NCBI GenBank assembly: GCA_017429985.1
Contig: JAFRNW010000018.1
Span: 124,001 to 188,000, forward strand
DNA: 64,000 nt
Direction of reading: 5' to 3'
DNA from: Clostridia bacterium
GTDB lineage: Bacteria > Bacillota > Clostridia > Christensenellales > CAG-138
Shown here: one piece after another, positions 52,193 through 60,654 of the stretch
Numbering within the stretch: position 1 is the stretch's first letter
Layout: each line of letters opens with the position of its first letter
The notes under the pieces: generated by a model
What the model saw: only the letters and a program-made list of their open reading frames with translations
What the model was told of the DNA's origin: nothing
The model's database searches: none
Translations under genes and position numbers: made by a program

Positions 52193-53449
52193 TCAGGAAA
52201 TGGGTCTGCGCGCGCAGGTAAAGTGGCTCTTCCAGTAGCCGGTCTTGCATGACCTTCTGACCACTTTCCCGTTTGCAGAAGAAGCGTCGATCATGTCCCC
52301 GCTTCCGATATAGATGCCCACGTGCCCGACCGACGAGCTTCCATCGGAAGTGAAGAACAGCAGGTCCCCCTTTTTCACTTCGCTCAGGCTCGTGATCTTT
52401 TTCCAGGAATTCGTCTTGGAATATCCGTCTGCGTCGAGCCTTCTGCAGTAGACATGCGCTTTTCGCAGGCAGAAATAGACGAGACCGGAACAGTCAAACT
52501 CGTTCGGCCCCTTGGAACCCAGGACGTACGGCTTGCCCAGCTGATTCTTCGCGGCCACGATCATAGCGCTGATCCGTCCCTCTGCGGACTGCTTTGCCGC
52601 TTCCGCGGCGGCCGCTTTCTTCTCCGCTTCGATCTCCTGCTCTTTTTCCACGGAGACCCTCGCCTCGGAAGAGTTGATGGCGGCGATCGTCTTTTCTCCC
52701 GCTTTTCCGTCTTCCTTCAGGGAGTTACGTTTCTGGAACGCCATCACGGCGCTGACCGTATCCGTTCCGTAATACCCGGTGATCTGATTGCTGTCCAGGT
52801 ATCCGAGCTCGTACAGCATATCCTGGAACCGCTCGATGTCCTTGCCCTCCGCGCCTTCCTTCATCACATACTTCTGCGCATCGGAGGACATCAGCAGATC
52901 ATACGTCTGGTTCCCTACGATCCCGTCGGTCGCCAGCTCGTGCTGACGCTGGAAGAAGCGCACCGCTTCACGGGTCGCGTTTCCGAAATGGCTGGTCGGT
53001 TCGTCCAGTTCAAGATAGCCGAGTTTCATCAGCCTCTGCTGGACCTGGAGAACCTCTTCCCCGTCGCTTCCCTTTTCGATCCGAATCTCGGGTGTCTCTT
53101 CGAGCATGACAGGATCGGACGGGGCTTCTTCCGTCTCCGCGGGTTCCTGCCCGTCCGGAACGGGTTCCTGTCCATAGGATTCGTCCGGCATGCCGGCAGT
53201 CGCCTGCGCGGCCACCAGATCCGGAGCCGTCATGTCCGCCATCCTTACCTGCCTTGCGGCCGATCTGCTGGTGATCACGATGACGACCGCAATCACAAAC
53301 AGGATGGCGCAGACAAGGAACACGCACATCGGCGCGCCGAGACGATAGCAGAAACGGAGAAACGCCTTCAGCCCGCGAAGCGCGGCATCTCCCGCTTTCT
53401 CAATAAAACTCTGATTGTTTCTCTGGTTGTTTCTATTACGTGTTCCCAT
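52193..53449 (-). CDS. NlpC/P60 cell-wall hydrolase with two peptidoglycan-binding domains
   Basis: The 418-residue protein has a cytoplasmic basic tail, one membrane anchor (APMCVFLVCAILFVIAVVIV), an acidic linker, two PG_binding_1 domains (about residues 125-190 with LMKLGYLELDEPTSHFGNAT; about 200-260 with MLYELGYLDSNQITGYYGTD), an Ala/Lys coiled coil, and an NlpC/P60 catalytic domain. The latter has Cys in EFDCSGLVYFC, His in SVGHVGIYIG and the polar third residue near DASSANG. It cleaves stem peptides in peptidoglycan. The membrane anchor keeps it at the wall. Monocistronic. Confidence 0.93.
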   Translation of the reverse strand: MGTRNRNNQRNNQSFIEKAGDAALRGLKAFLRFCYRLGAPMCVFLVCAILFVIAVVIVITSRSAARQVRMADMTAPDLVAAQATAGMPDESYGQEPVPDGQEPAETEEAPSDPVMLEETPEIRIEKGSDGEEVLQVQQRLMKLGYLELDEPTSHFGNATREAVRFFQRQHELATDGIVGNQTYDLLMSSDAQKYVMKEGAEGKDIERFQDMLYELGYLDSNQITGYYGTDTVSAVMAFQKRNSLKEDGKAGEKTIAAINSSEARVSVEKEQEIEAEKKAAAAEAAKQSAEGRISAMIVAAKNQLGKPYVLGSKGPNEFDCSGLVYFCLRKAHVYCRRLDADGYSKTNSWKKITSLSEVKKGDLLFFTSDGSSSVGHVGIYIGSGDMIDASSANGKVVRRSCKTGYWKSHFTCARRPIS

Positions 53450-53562
53450 CGGGCATCAGTTTACAATCCGGGGCGGAACCCCCGCAAGATGCGCAAAGGA
53501 AATGTCATATAAACATAACATTTGCGTCAATCTTTCTCATGGCAGATCACGCATCCGGGTGT

Positions 53563-53958
53563 TCAGACCCAGTTCCTTTTTATTTCGTCAAGCGCTTTCC
53601 GGGCAAACTCTTCATAATCCATTTCCCCGGAATAAACAAAGTCGGAATAGGCGCGGAAGCGTTTTTCCGTCTCCTTGTCGGATGCGTATCCGAATACAAC
53701 GGGGATCGTGTCCGAAAACACTTCCTTCCTGTATGACTCGGGCTGCCTGCCGAATGCCTCCGCGTCATCCATCGAGACGACCCTTGCCGTATACCCCTGG
53801 ACGGAGAGAATGGCGGCCGCCTTCAGGACGAACATAAGGCCCTCATGATCCGCAAAGAACAGCATGTCCGGATCGCCTTTCGGTTCTCTGAAAATATACG
53901 CTCCCTTTTGCGGTTTCGGTTCCAGCACGCCGTGCGGCTTTTTTTCGAAATCAAACAT
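53563..53958 (-). CDS. Stand-alone transketolase C-terminal domain protein
   Basis: The 131-residue protein resembles only the third domain of transketolase: GAYIFREPKGDPDMLFFADH matches the GAYVLxDxxGxPDVxLxAtG strand, then LKAAAILSVQGYTARVVSMD and EAFGRQPESYRKEVF. The thiamine-diphosphate and catalytic domains are absent and no fragment of them lies upstream. It may be a relic kept as a short gene or a small regulatory/binding domain. The ribosome site GGAGGAGA precedes ATG 53958, arguing it is translated. Substrate-contacting residues of the real enzyme are not all recognisable. Confidence 0.72.
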   Translation of the reverse strand: MFDFEKKPHGVLEPKPQKGAYIFREPKGDPDMLFFADHEGLMFVLKAAAILSVQGYTARVVSMDDAEAFGRQPESYRKEVFSDTIPVVFGYASDKETEKRFRAYSDFVYSGEMDYEEFARKALDEIKRNWV

Positions 53959-54179
53959 CGCAGCATCTCCTCCGTTAAAAACTTGCAGATCCCCTCCGTT
54001 CCTTCTGATCCGCGGTATATATGCTCAGGAACGGACGGTATATGTTTATTATAACCGTTCTCCTGCCGTGGGGATAAGAAATCTGCCGCAGTTTCTGTGA
54101 ATTATGGAAATATGGTATACTGAATGGAAAAAGTGCGGGCAGGCTGACACGATTTGAAAACGAGAGGTTATCTGCATTC

Positions 54180-55475
54180 ATGATGGAAATGATCATCCTT
54201 GTCTTATGCTTCATCTGCATCATTCTCCTTACGGTCCTGATCTTTCTCCTTGCAAGGCCGCGGAACGAATCGCTCCGCAGGGAGCTGATTGACGCCCATT
54301 CGCGCCTCAGGGAGGATATCCTCCGTTCGCAGGCACAGACAAGAAACGAAGTGTCCGGAAGCGTCCACACCTCCGTTTCCTCGCTCGGCCAGCTGCTGAA
54401 CAGGAACCAGCAGGCTTTCGCCGAACAGCAGGAATACCGTCTCCGTTCCTTTGAAGAGGGCAGTGAACAGCGGCTCGAGGCGATCCGTGAAACCATGGAG
54501 CGGAGGATCACCTCCATGACCGCCGAAAACAACGACCGGCTCGACCAGATGCGGCAGATCGTGGACGAAAAGCTTCAGACGACGCTTGAAACAAAGATGA
54601 ACGAGTCCTTCCGGATGGTCAGCGAACGGCTGGAACAGGTATATAAGGGGCTCGGCGAAATGCAGACCCTTGCTTCCGGTGTCGGCGATTTGAAGAAGGT
54701 CCTTTCCAACGTCAAGACGCGCGGTATCCTGGGCGAGATCCAGCTCGGCGCGATCCTTTCCGAAATCCTGTCCCCGGATCAGTATGAAACGAACGTCGCC
54801 ACGCGTCCCGGCAGCGACGAAAGGGTGGAATTCGCAGTCAAACTTCCCGCGGACGACGGGGAGCCGATCCTTCTTCCGATCGATTCCAAGTTCCCGGGAG
54901 ACAGCTATTCCGCGCTGCTGGACGCCTATGACAGCGCTTCCGTCGAGGAGATCAAGGCTGCTTCCGCCCGGCTTGCCTCCATGATCCGCAAGGAAGCCAG
55001 GGATATCCAGACAAAATACATCGATCCCCCGAATACGACGGATTTCGCCATCCTTTTCCTCCCGTTCGAGGGCCTGTACGCGGAAGTCCTGAAGCTGAAT
55101 CTCGTCGTGGAACTGCAGCAGAACTATCACGTGAATGTTGCCGGACCTTCCACGATGGCTGCGCTGCTGAACAGTCTGCAGACGGGATTCCGGACGGTTG
55201 CGATCCAGAAACGCAGCAGCGAGGTTTGGCAGGTTCTCGGGGCAGTCAAAACGGAATTCGAGAAGTTCGACTCGGTGCTGCATGAGACGCAGAAGAAACT
55301 GTCCCTGGTGGAACGGGATCTGGATCAGCTGGTAGGCGTGCGGACAAGATCCATCGTAAGGAAGCTCCGGAATGTGGAACGTCTGGATGATCTTACTTCC
55401 AACACGGTTCTCGGTCCGGAAAAAGGCTTCCTGGAGCAGCCGGACACGGATGACCCGGATGAATTCAATACTTGA
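54180..55475 (+). CDS. rmuC: DNA recombination protein RmuC family
   Basis: The 431-residue protein has an N-terminal membrane helix (IILVLCFICIILLTVLIFLL), a long coiled coil (about residues 35-165) and the RmuC nuclease-like core: SNVKTRGILGEIQLGAILSE, EFAVKLPADDGEPILLPIDS KFP, and FLPFEGLYAEVL with VAGPSTMAALLNSLQTGFRT. RmuC limits inversions at short inverted repeats in E. coli. Complete and of normal length. The tRNA-Arg gene lies downstream in the same direction with its own promoter. Confidence 0.95.
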   Translation: MMEMIILVLCFICIILLTVLIFLLARPRNESLRRELIDAHSRLREDILRSQAQTRNEVSGSVHTSVSSLGQLLNRNQQAFAEQQEYRLRSFEEGSEQRLEAIRETMERRITSMTAENNDRLDQMRQIVDEKLQTTLETKMNESFRMVSERLEQVYKGLGEMQTLASGVGDLKKVLSNVKTRGILGEIQLGAILSEILSPDQYETNVATRPGSDERVEFAVKLPADDGEPILLPIDSKFPGDSYSALLDAYDSASVEEIKAASARLASMIRKEARDIQTKYIDPPNTTDFAILFLPFEGLYAEVLKLNLVVELQQNYHVNVAGPSTMAALLNSLQTGFRTVAIQKRSSEVWQVLGAVKTEFEKFDSVLHETQKKLSLVERDLDQLVGVRTRSIVRKLRNVERLDDLTSNTVLGPEKGFLEQPDTDDPDEFNT

Positions 55476-55500
55476 CATTCCTATCCCCCGTTGTTAAAAT
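55472..55500 (+). promoter_or_regulatory. Promoter of tRNA-Arg
   Basis: TTGACA (55472-55477), 17-bp spacer, TAAAAT (55495-55500), 13 bp before the mature tRNA 5' end. Confidence 0.85.
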
Positions 55501-55513
55501 ATCCTTTGGTCAA

Positions 55514-55589
55514 GCGCTTGTAGCTCAGTGGATAGAGTGCCCGGCTACGAACCGGTAGGTCGCAGGTTCGAATCCTGCCAGGCGCGCCA
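55514..55589 (+). tRNA. tRNA-Arg, anticodon ACG
   Basis: The 76-base gene has acceptor GCGCTTG/CAGGCGC (one G-U), D-arm GCTC/GAGT, loop CTACGAA with anticodon ACG (read as ICG), T-arm GCAGG TTCGAAT CCTGC, and encoded CCA. The outermost anticodon-stem pair is C-U, a mismatch; all other stems are sound. Confidence 0.95.
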
Positions 55590-55593
55590 GAAC

Positions 55594-55624
55594 AGGATTG
55601 CCTCAGATGGCAATCCTTTTTTTA
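55594..55624 (+). terminator. Intrinsic terminator after tRNA-Arg
   Basis: AGGATTGCC and GGCAATCCT around a 6-base loop, then seven T residues. Confidence 0.92.
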
Positions 55625-55861
55625 TACCATGGACGGCGATATGGCTGCCCTTTCCTTCATTCAGTGGTACGGGCCAGGCGCCCGCCGTTTCCCTGCCGCC
55701 TGTGAAAGCGCGTTGTGATAATATGCGCTGTCAGCGGAATTGCTAGAGCAACTCCCCCTGTGATATATTGAATCATACAGGCATCCTTTGTCCGCCATCG
55801 GCGCATCATGGCAGAATCATGAGACATCCTGCTACAGTCGAATCCATATCAGGGAAACGTT

Positions 55862-56903
55862 ATGCTGATCAAGAATCCGATCCTCAGCGGCTTCCATCCC
55901 GACCCCTGCATATGCCGCAGAGGCGACGACTATTATATCGCGGTCTCCAGTTTTGAATGGTTCCCCGGCATCCCCGTCTATCACTCCCAGGACATGAAGC
56001 ACTGGGAGCTTTATACGCACGTGCTGACGGATGAGCGGACCTGCGATCTCAAGCGTCTGCCTTCGGCCAAGGGGATCTGGGCGCCCTTCCCGACTGGGAG
56101 CCTTCCCGGATCCCCGGGCATGACGATTTCGACAGCGGGATACTTGGCATCTGTTATTACGCGCCGCGCATTGACCCCGGCAGTTTCTGCGATCTCACCG
56201 CCCGTCCTGGCTGGCTGCGCATGCGCGGGCAGGAGGCAAGGAGTTCCCTGAACCGGGTCAGCATTCTTGCCAGAAAGCTCCTGAGCGTGAATGCGGAGAT
56301 CGTCACAAAGATGGATTTCTCCCCGGAGATCCATCAGCACAGCGCGGGTCTGATCCTGTATTACGACAATATGAATTACGCGTATCTCCGGAAATACTGG
56401 AGTGATACGCTCGGCTGTCCGGCGATCTCGGTCGTCCGTCTGAACAACGGCGAGAAAACCGACTTCAACAGCGCGCGCCGCGCTGCGGGTGACGGCCCCG
56501 TCTGGTTCAAACTGCGCATCAAGGGCCGCGAGTCACAGTTCCATGTTTCTCACGACGGCAAAAGCTGGAAGAGATCGGCCCCGCCTTCGACACGAGCTAG
56601 TTTTCCGACGAGTATTCGCATTACGGCGAGTTCACGGGCTGCTTCGTCGGCATGACCTGTGCAGACCTGAAGTCCGTGCTTCTTAAGGCTGCAGAGGCAG
56701 CAGGGATCCCCGAACAGGCCATTCGTTTTCCCGTTGTCTGCAAACGGCGCGGCAGGCTTCTCTTCCTGCTGAACTTCTCTGACGGGATACAGCGTGTTCC
56801 CGCACCTGCTGCAGGCAGGGAACTTCTGTCAGAACGTTTCGTCGAAAAGGAAGAAGAACTCTTCCTCTCCCCCTGGAATTCTGCCATAATAGAAATAGAA
56901 TAA
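55862..56903 (+). pseudogene. GH43 beta-xylosidase remnant fused to a GH42 C-terminal remnant
   Basis: The first part (from ATG 55862) reads like the GH43 start: NPILSGFHPDPCICRRGDDY, FEWFPGIPVYHSQDMKHWEL, KGIWAP. It then jumps into another frame at the C-terminal sandwich domain (DDFDSGIL..., RPGWLRMRGQEARSSLNRVS, HSAGLILYYDNMNYAYLRKY), so most of the catalytic propeller is deleted. A one-base shift near 56570 and a TAG at 56598 follow before GEFTGCFVGMTCADL. From there the frame continues as KSVLLKAAEAAGIPEQAIRF...LLFLLNFSDG, which resembles the tail of GH42 beta-galactosidases. The locus is therefore a collapsed pair of glycosidase genes and cannot make an enzyme. Confidence 0.82.
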
Positions 56904-56984
56904 AGACAATCTGAAACAGCCCGTGAGTGCGGATCCGTTCATCCGGGCTGACTGAAAGACTATGATGAAAGGAGACTTTTCCGG

Positions 56985-57617
56985 ATGAAGATTTATCCCG
57001 TCACCGCCCCTGTCTTCCGTCACTACGGCAGAATTCTGGACGGATTTGACACGTCCTCCCTTCTGGATGCCATGGCCGAAATCCCCCTTCCCGGGGAGGG
57101 CACGGCTTACAAGCCCAGCATTGAAACGTTGGAAGCCGTCGATCTGTTTCCCGCTCTGCGGGACCGCGCCTACGGCGGCATGCCCATTCAGCTGGGCATG
57201 TGCTGGGGCCGCAACACAAAACTCAACTGTCTGGAATATCACCGGGACAGCGAACTGAATGTCGGCACCCACGACTTTATCCTTCTGCTGGCCAGGGAGG
57301 ATGAAATTGAAAACGGAATGCTGGACACCGGAAAAGTTCTTGCCTTTCAAATACCGGCAGGCGTTCTGGTGGAAGTATACGCAACCACGCTGCACTACGC
57401 GCCATGCCATGTGAGCCGGGAAGACGGCTTCCGCGTGGCGGTGGTTCTGCCGAAAGGAACCAACACGGAAAAGCCGGATATTACGCCGGCAGGCAAAGAA
57501 GACCGTCTCCTCTGGGCACGGAACAAATGGCTGCTCGCCCACCCCGAATCAAGCGAGGCGAAAAAGGGCGCCTATACCGGCCTGACAGGAATCAACATAG
57601 ATATTGCAGAAACATAA
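56985..57617 (+). CDS. DUF4867-family cupin-like protein
   Basis: The 210-residue protein has cupin-like strands: LNCLEYHRDSELNVGTHDFI, VLAFQIPAGVLVEVYATTLH and VSREDGFRVAVVLPKGTNTE, with His/Glu candidates for metal (EYHRDSE, LHYAPCH). It matches what is known as DUF4867, usually beside sugar-isomerase or sugar-catabolic genes; the role is unknown, possibly sugar epimerase/lyase-like. It is 14 bp upstream of the isomerase-like gene and surely co-transcribed. Good GAAAGGAG site before ATG 56985. Confidence 0.78.
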   Translation: MKIYPVTAPVFRHYGRILDGFDTSSLLDAMAEIPLPGEGTAYKPSIETLEAVDLFPALRDRAYGGMPIQLGMCWGRNTKLNCLEYHRDSELNVGTHDFILLLAREDEIENGMLDTGKVLAFQIPAGVLVEVYATTLHYAPCHVSREDGFRVAVVLPKGTNTEKPDITPAGKEDRLLWARNKWLLAHPESSEAKKGAYTGLTGINIDIAET

Positions 57618-57631
57618 AGGAGGAACTCATC

Positions 57632-59107
57632 ATGCAGAATATTCCCGAAGTCAAACTCGGCCTCGTTGCCGTTTCACGCGACTGCTTCCCGATCGGGCTT
57701 TCCATTGCGCGCCGTGAGGCGATCGTCAAAACATGCGGCGGAAGTCTCTACGAATGCCCCGTTACCGTCGAGAACGAGAAGGACATGCTCAGGGCTGTCG
57801 ATGACGTCAAGGCAGCCGGCTGCAACGCGCTGGTCGTTTTTCTCGGCAACTTCGGTCCGGAAACACCCGAAACCCTGATCGCGAAGTATTTTGACGGTCC
57901 CTGCATGTTCGTGGCGGCGGCCGAAGGCGACGGCGATCTCATCAACGGGCGCGGAGACGCCTACTGCGGCATGCTGAACTGTTCCTACAACCTCGGCATG
58001 CGCCACCTGAAGGGATATATCCCCGAATACCCGGTCGGCACCGCGGAGGAACTGGGCAGGAAGATCCGGGAATTCATCCCCATCGCCCGGGCGATCATCG
58101 GCGTAAGGAATCTGAAAATCATTTCCTTCGGTCCCCGTCCGCAGGATTTCTTCGCCTGCAACGCACCGATCCGCGGCCTGTATGAGCTTGGCGTCGAAAT
58201 AGAGGAAAATTCCGAACTCGACCTTCTGGTGAGCTACAAAGAGCATGCGAACGATCCGCGCATTCCCGACGTCTGTGCCGATATGGCCGCCGAAATGGGC
58301 GAAGGCAAGTACTTCCCCGACCTGCTCAGCCGCATGGCTCAGTTTGAACTGACGCTTCTCGACTGGGCCGAGGCGCACCGCGGTGCGCGCAAGTATGTCG
58401 CCTTTGCAGACAAGTGCTGGCCGGCATTCCCGCAGCAGTTCGGCTTTGAACCGTGCTTTGTCAATTCGCGTCTGGCAGCGCGCGGCATTCCGGTCAGCTG
58501 CGAGGTCGACATCTACGGCGCTCTGAGCGAGTACATCGGCGCGTGTGTCAGTCAGGACGCGGTTACGATCCTCGACATCAACAACTCCGTTCCCGAAAAA
58601 ATGTGGGAGACCCAGATCAGAGGCAAATACGATTACACCCTCACCGACACCTTCATGGGTTTCCACTGCGGCAACACGCCAAGCTGCAAGATGTGCGCCG
58701 ACCGCGCCGTGAAGTACCAGCTGATCCAGCACCGTCTGCTCGAGCCCGCCGGTTCGGAACCCGATTTTACCCGCGGAACGCTTGAGGGCGATATCGCCCC
58801 GGGTGAGATCACCTTCTTCCGTCTGCAGTGCGACAGCGAAGGCGTGCTCCGCTCCTACATCGCCGAGGGCGAAGTCCTTCCGGTCGCAACCGGCAGCTTC
58901 GGCGGCATCGGCGTGTTCGCGATTCATGAAATGGGCCGTTTTTACCGGCACGTGCTGATCCAGAAGCGCTTCCCGCATCATGGCGCAGTCGCTTTCGGCC
59001 ATCACGGAAAAGCGCTGTTTGAAGTCTTCAAGTTCCTCGGCGTTCAGGATATCGGCTATAACCAGCCGAAGGCCCTTCCCTACCCGACGGAGAATCCCTG
59101 GGCATAA
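57632..59107 (+). CDS. L-fucose/L-arabinose isomerase-like protein
   Basis: The start is ATG 57632 behind AAAGGAGG. The 491-residue protein has the three-domain isomerase layout: N-domain GLVAVSRDCFPIGLSIARRE, middle IGVRNLKIISFGPRPQDFFA, and metal-site region VSCEVDIYGALSEYIG (Glu/Asp), then DTFMGFHCGNTPSC and a C-terminal barrel with FPHHGAVAFGHHGKALFEVF. It resembles the fucose-isomerase C-terminal-like family, which interconverts aldoses and ketoses with Mn2+. The sugar is not identifiable. Neighbours (decayed GH43/GH42, DUF4867, ridA relic) point to plant-polysaccharide sugars. Confidence 0.85.
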   Translation: MQNIPEVKLGLVAVSRDCFPIGLSIARREAIVKTCGGSLYECPVTVENEKDMLRAVDDVKAAGCNALVVFLGNFGPETPETLIAKYFDGPCMFVAAAEGDGDLINGRGDAYCGMLNCSYNLGMRHLKGYIPEYPVGTAEELGRKIREFIPIARAIIGVRNLKIISFGPRPQDFFACNAPIRGLYELGVEIEENSELDLLVSYKEHANDPRIPDVCADMAAEMGEGKYFPDLLSRMAQFELTLLDWAEAHRGARKYVAFADKCWPAFPQQFGFEPCFVNSRLAARGIPVSCEVDIYGALSEYIGACVSQDAVTILDINNSVPEKMWETQIRGKYDYTLTDTFMGFHCGNTPSCKMCADRAVKYQLIQHRLLEPAGSEPDFTRGTLEGDIAPGEITFFRLQCDSEGVLRSYIAEGEVLPVATGSFGGIGVFAIHEMGRFYRHVLIQKRFPHHGAVAFGHHGKALFEVFKFLGVQDIGYNQPKALPYPTENPWA

Positions 59108-59123
59108 TGGATCGTGCAGATAC

Positions 59124-59153
59124 CGCGCCGGGCATTGAACCTGGCTCGGCGCG
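59124..59153 (+). terminator. Hairpin after the isomerase-like gene
   Basis: CGCGCCG and CGGCGCG arms pair 16 bp after the stop, with an inner GG/CC pairing. No U-tract follows; a weak terminator or mRNA-end structure. Confidence 0.4.
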
Positions 59154-59246
59154 CATCCGAACGGCACAAAACTGTCGCCTCCGAAGGCTGCGAACGGAAA
59201 AAGCGGCTGGAAGGCAAAACGCAGAATCCATGAAAGGAGCACTCAC

Positions 59247-59615
59247 GTGAATACTGTTTCCACCCCGGACGCTCCCGCTGCAATCGGGCCCTAGTCCCAG
59301 GCAGTCTGTCACGGCGGATTCCTGTTCACCTCCGGACAGCTTGGGATCGATCCGGAAACCGGAGCTGCAGGAAACACCATCGAAGAGCAGGCAGAACAGA
59401 GCTGCAGGAACATCGGAGCGATTCTCTCCGCTGCAGGCGTCACGTTTGAAAGCGTCATCAAGACAACCTGTTTTCTGGCGGATATGAATGATTTTGCCGC
59501 ATTCAATGCCGTTTATGCACGGTATTTCACCGGCAGGCCCGCACGTTCATGCGTGGCGGTGCGTACGCTGCCGAAGGGAATGCTCTGCGAGATAGAAGCA
59601 ATCGCCGCGCTGTAA
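59247..59615 (+). pseudogene. ridA: RidA family gene inactivated by an internal amber codon
   Basis: GTG 59247 follows AAAGGAG. The frame reads MNTVSTPDAPAAIGP, then TAG at 59292-59294, then SQAVCHGGFLFTSGQLGIDP and the rest of a 122-codon RidA ending KGMLCEIEAIAAL. The family motif is IGPYSQA, so TAG replaces the conserved Tyr codon by one base change. The rest, including the arginine of TGRPARSCV and the glutamate of CEIEA, is intact. RidA removes reactive enamines/imines. TAG is a normal stop elsewhere in this window (22766, 25308), so reading through is unlikely. A recent loss is implied. Confidence 0.87.
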
Positions 59616-59627
59616 GCCAAAAGGAAT

Positions 59628-59660
59628 GAATGCCTGCCGTGTTTTTTACGGCAGGCATTC
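59628..59660 (+). terminator. Strong hairpin after the ridA relic
   Basis: GAATGCCTGCCGT and ACGGCAGGCATTC form a perfect 13-bp stem with loop GTTTTTT. It probably ends the sugar-locus transcript though the tail is only weakly T-rich. The following 59661-59850 shows only a small CCGCC/GGCGG hairpin and no gene. Confidence 0.7.
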
Positions 59661-59862
59661 TTGACGTTGCAGAAAGGGATTCCTTCCTGACAATCATTCG
59701 CAGCGCAATTCATACCGATCCGGCTGATCCATCCCGTTGCACGGAATCCGGCAGTTCTTTGTGAAACATCTGAAACCGCCGTAAGGGGGCGGTGAGGAAG
59801 GAAGAATATCAATAATCCGGTCACTTTTCATCGTTTTTTGAAAAATCCCCCTGCGTCACGGG

Positions 59863-59893
59863 TTGCATATGACGCTGCGTCATGAAGTATTCT
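59863..59893 (+). promoter_or_regulatory. MerR-type promoter with operator in a 19-bp spacer
   Basis: TTGCAT (59863-59868) and TATTCT (59888-59893) are 19 bp apart, longer than the usual 17. The perfect palindrome ATGACGCTGCGTCAT (59869-59883) fills the spacer. A further GCGTCA copy at 59853 lies upstream. This is the classic layout of promoters that MerR proteins bend and activate, directly before a MerR gene. Confidence 0.82.
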
Positions 59894-59916
59894 TGCTGTA
59901 AAGGAGGTGAAACGCT

Positions 59917-60654
59917 ATGTCGAAATACACGACGGGAGAGATCGCAAAACTCTGCGGCGTATCGGTGCGCACGGTCCAGTATTACGATACCCGGGGAATC
60001 CTCGTGCCGAGTGAGCTGACAGAAGGCGGCAGAAGACTGTATTCTGAAGAAGATCTGAGGCGGATGAAAATCGTCTGCTTCCTGCGGGAGATCGGTCTTT
60101 CCATCGACTCGATCGGCCAGCTTCTGTCCGAAAAGGATCCCGGAAGCGTCATTTCCCTGCTGCTCGATCAGCAGGAGATCGCGTTGAAAAAGGAGATCGG
60201 CGAACGGGAAGAACAGCTCGGGAAACTGTCGGAACTGAAGAGCGGGCTGAAAAACATCCGCGATTTCTCTGTCGAATCCATCGGTGACATAGCGTATACC
60301 GTGACAAACAGGCAAGAACTCAGGAGAATCCATACGACGATGCTCCTTACAGCGATACCCCTCGGAATCCTGCAATGGTCCTCTATCATACTGTGGATCA
60401 CAAAGGATATCTGGTGGCTGTTTCTGGTCTGGATCATCGCCGCGGTCCCGTACGCCGTCTGGATCTCACGCTGGTACTTCAGAAAGGTCGCGTATATCTG
60501 CCCGCAATGCCATACAGTGTTTAAACCGTCGTTTAAAGAAGCCTTCTGGGCAAACCATACACCCGCCACGCGCAAGCTGACCTGCCCTTCCTGCGGACAC
60601 CATGGCTTCTGCGTGGAAGTCGCATCAGCGCCGGAGGAAGCATCCCATGCATGA
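59917..60654 (+). CDS. MerR-family regulator fused to a membrane and zinc-ribbon tail
   Basis: The 245-residue protein starts with a MerR winged helix (TTGEIAKLCGVSVRTVQYYD, residues 5-24; LRRMKIVCFLREIGLSIDSI) and a dimerisation coiled coil (about 80-118). Instead of a cytosolic effector domain it has two membrane helices (MLLTAIPLGILQWSSIILWI; WLFLVWIIAAVPYAVWISRW) and then a zinc-ribbon-like end (YICPQCHTVF ... LTCPSCGHHGFC). It is thus a membrane-tethered regulator. AAAGGAGGTGA precedes ATG 59917. It overlaps the protease-like gene by 8 bp. Confidence 0.9.
   Translation: MSKYTTGEIAKLCGVSVRTVQYYDTRGILVPSELTEGGRRLYSEEDLRRMKIVCFLREIGLSIDSIGQLLSEKDPGSVISLLLDQQEIALKKEIGEREEQLGKLSELKSGLKNIRDFSVESIGDIAYTVTNRQELRRIHTTMLLTAIPLGILQWSSIILWITKDIWWLFLVWIIAAVPYAVWISRWYFRKVAYICPQCHTVFKPSFKEAFWANHTPATRKLTCPSCGHHGFCVEVASAPEEASHA

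Noticed and set aside
22766-59294. Recoding of TAG (for example pyrrolysine) to explain the ridA amber codon
   Set aside because: TAG terminates the FtsX-type permease (22766) and its ATPase (25308) exactly where homologs end, and no pyl genes are present.
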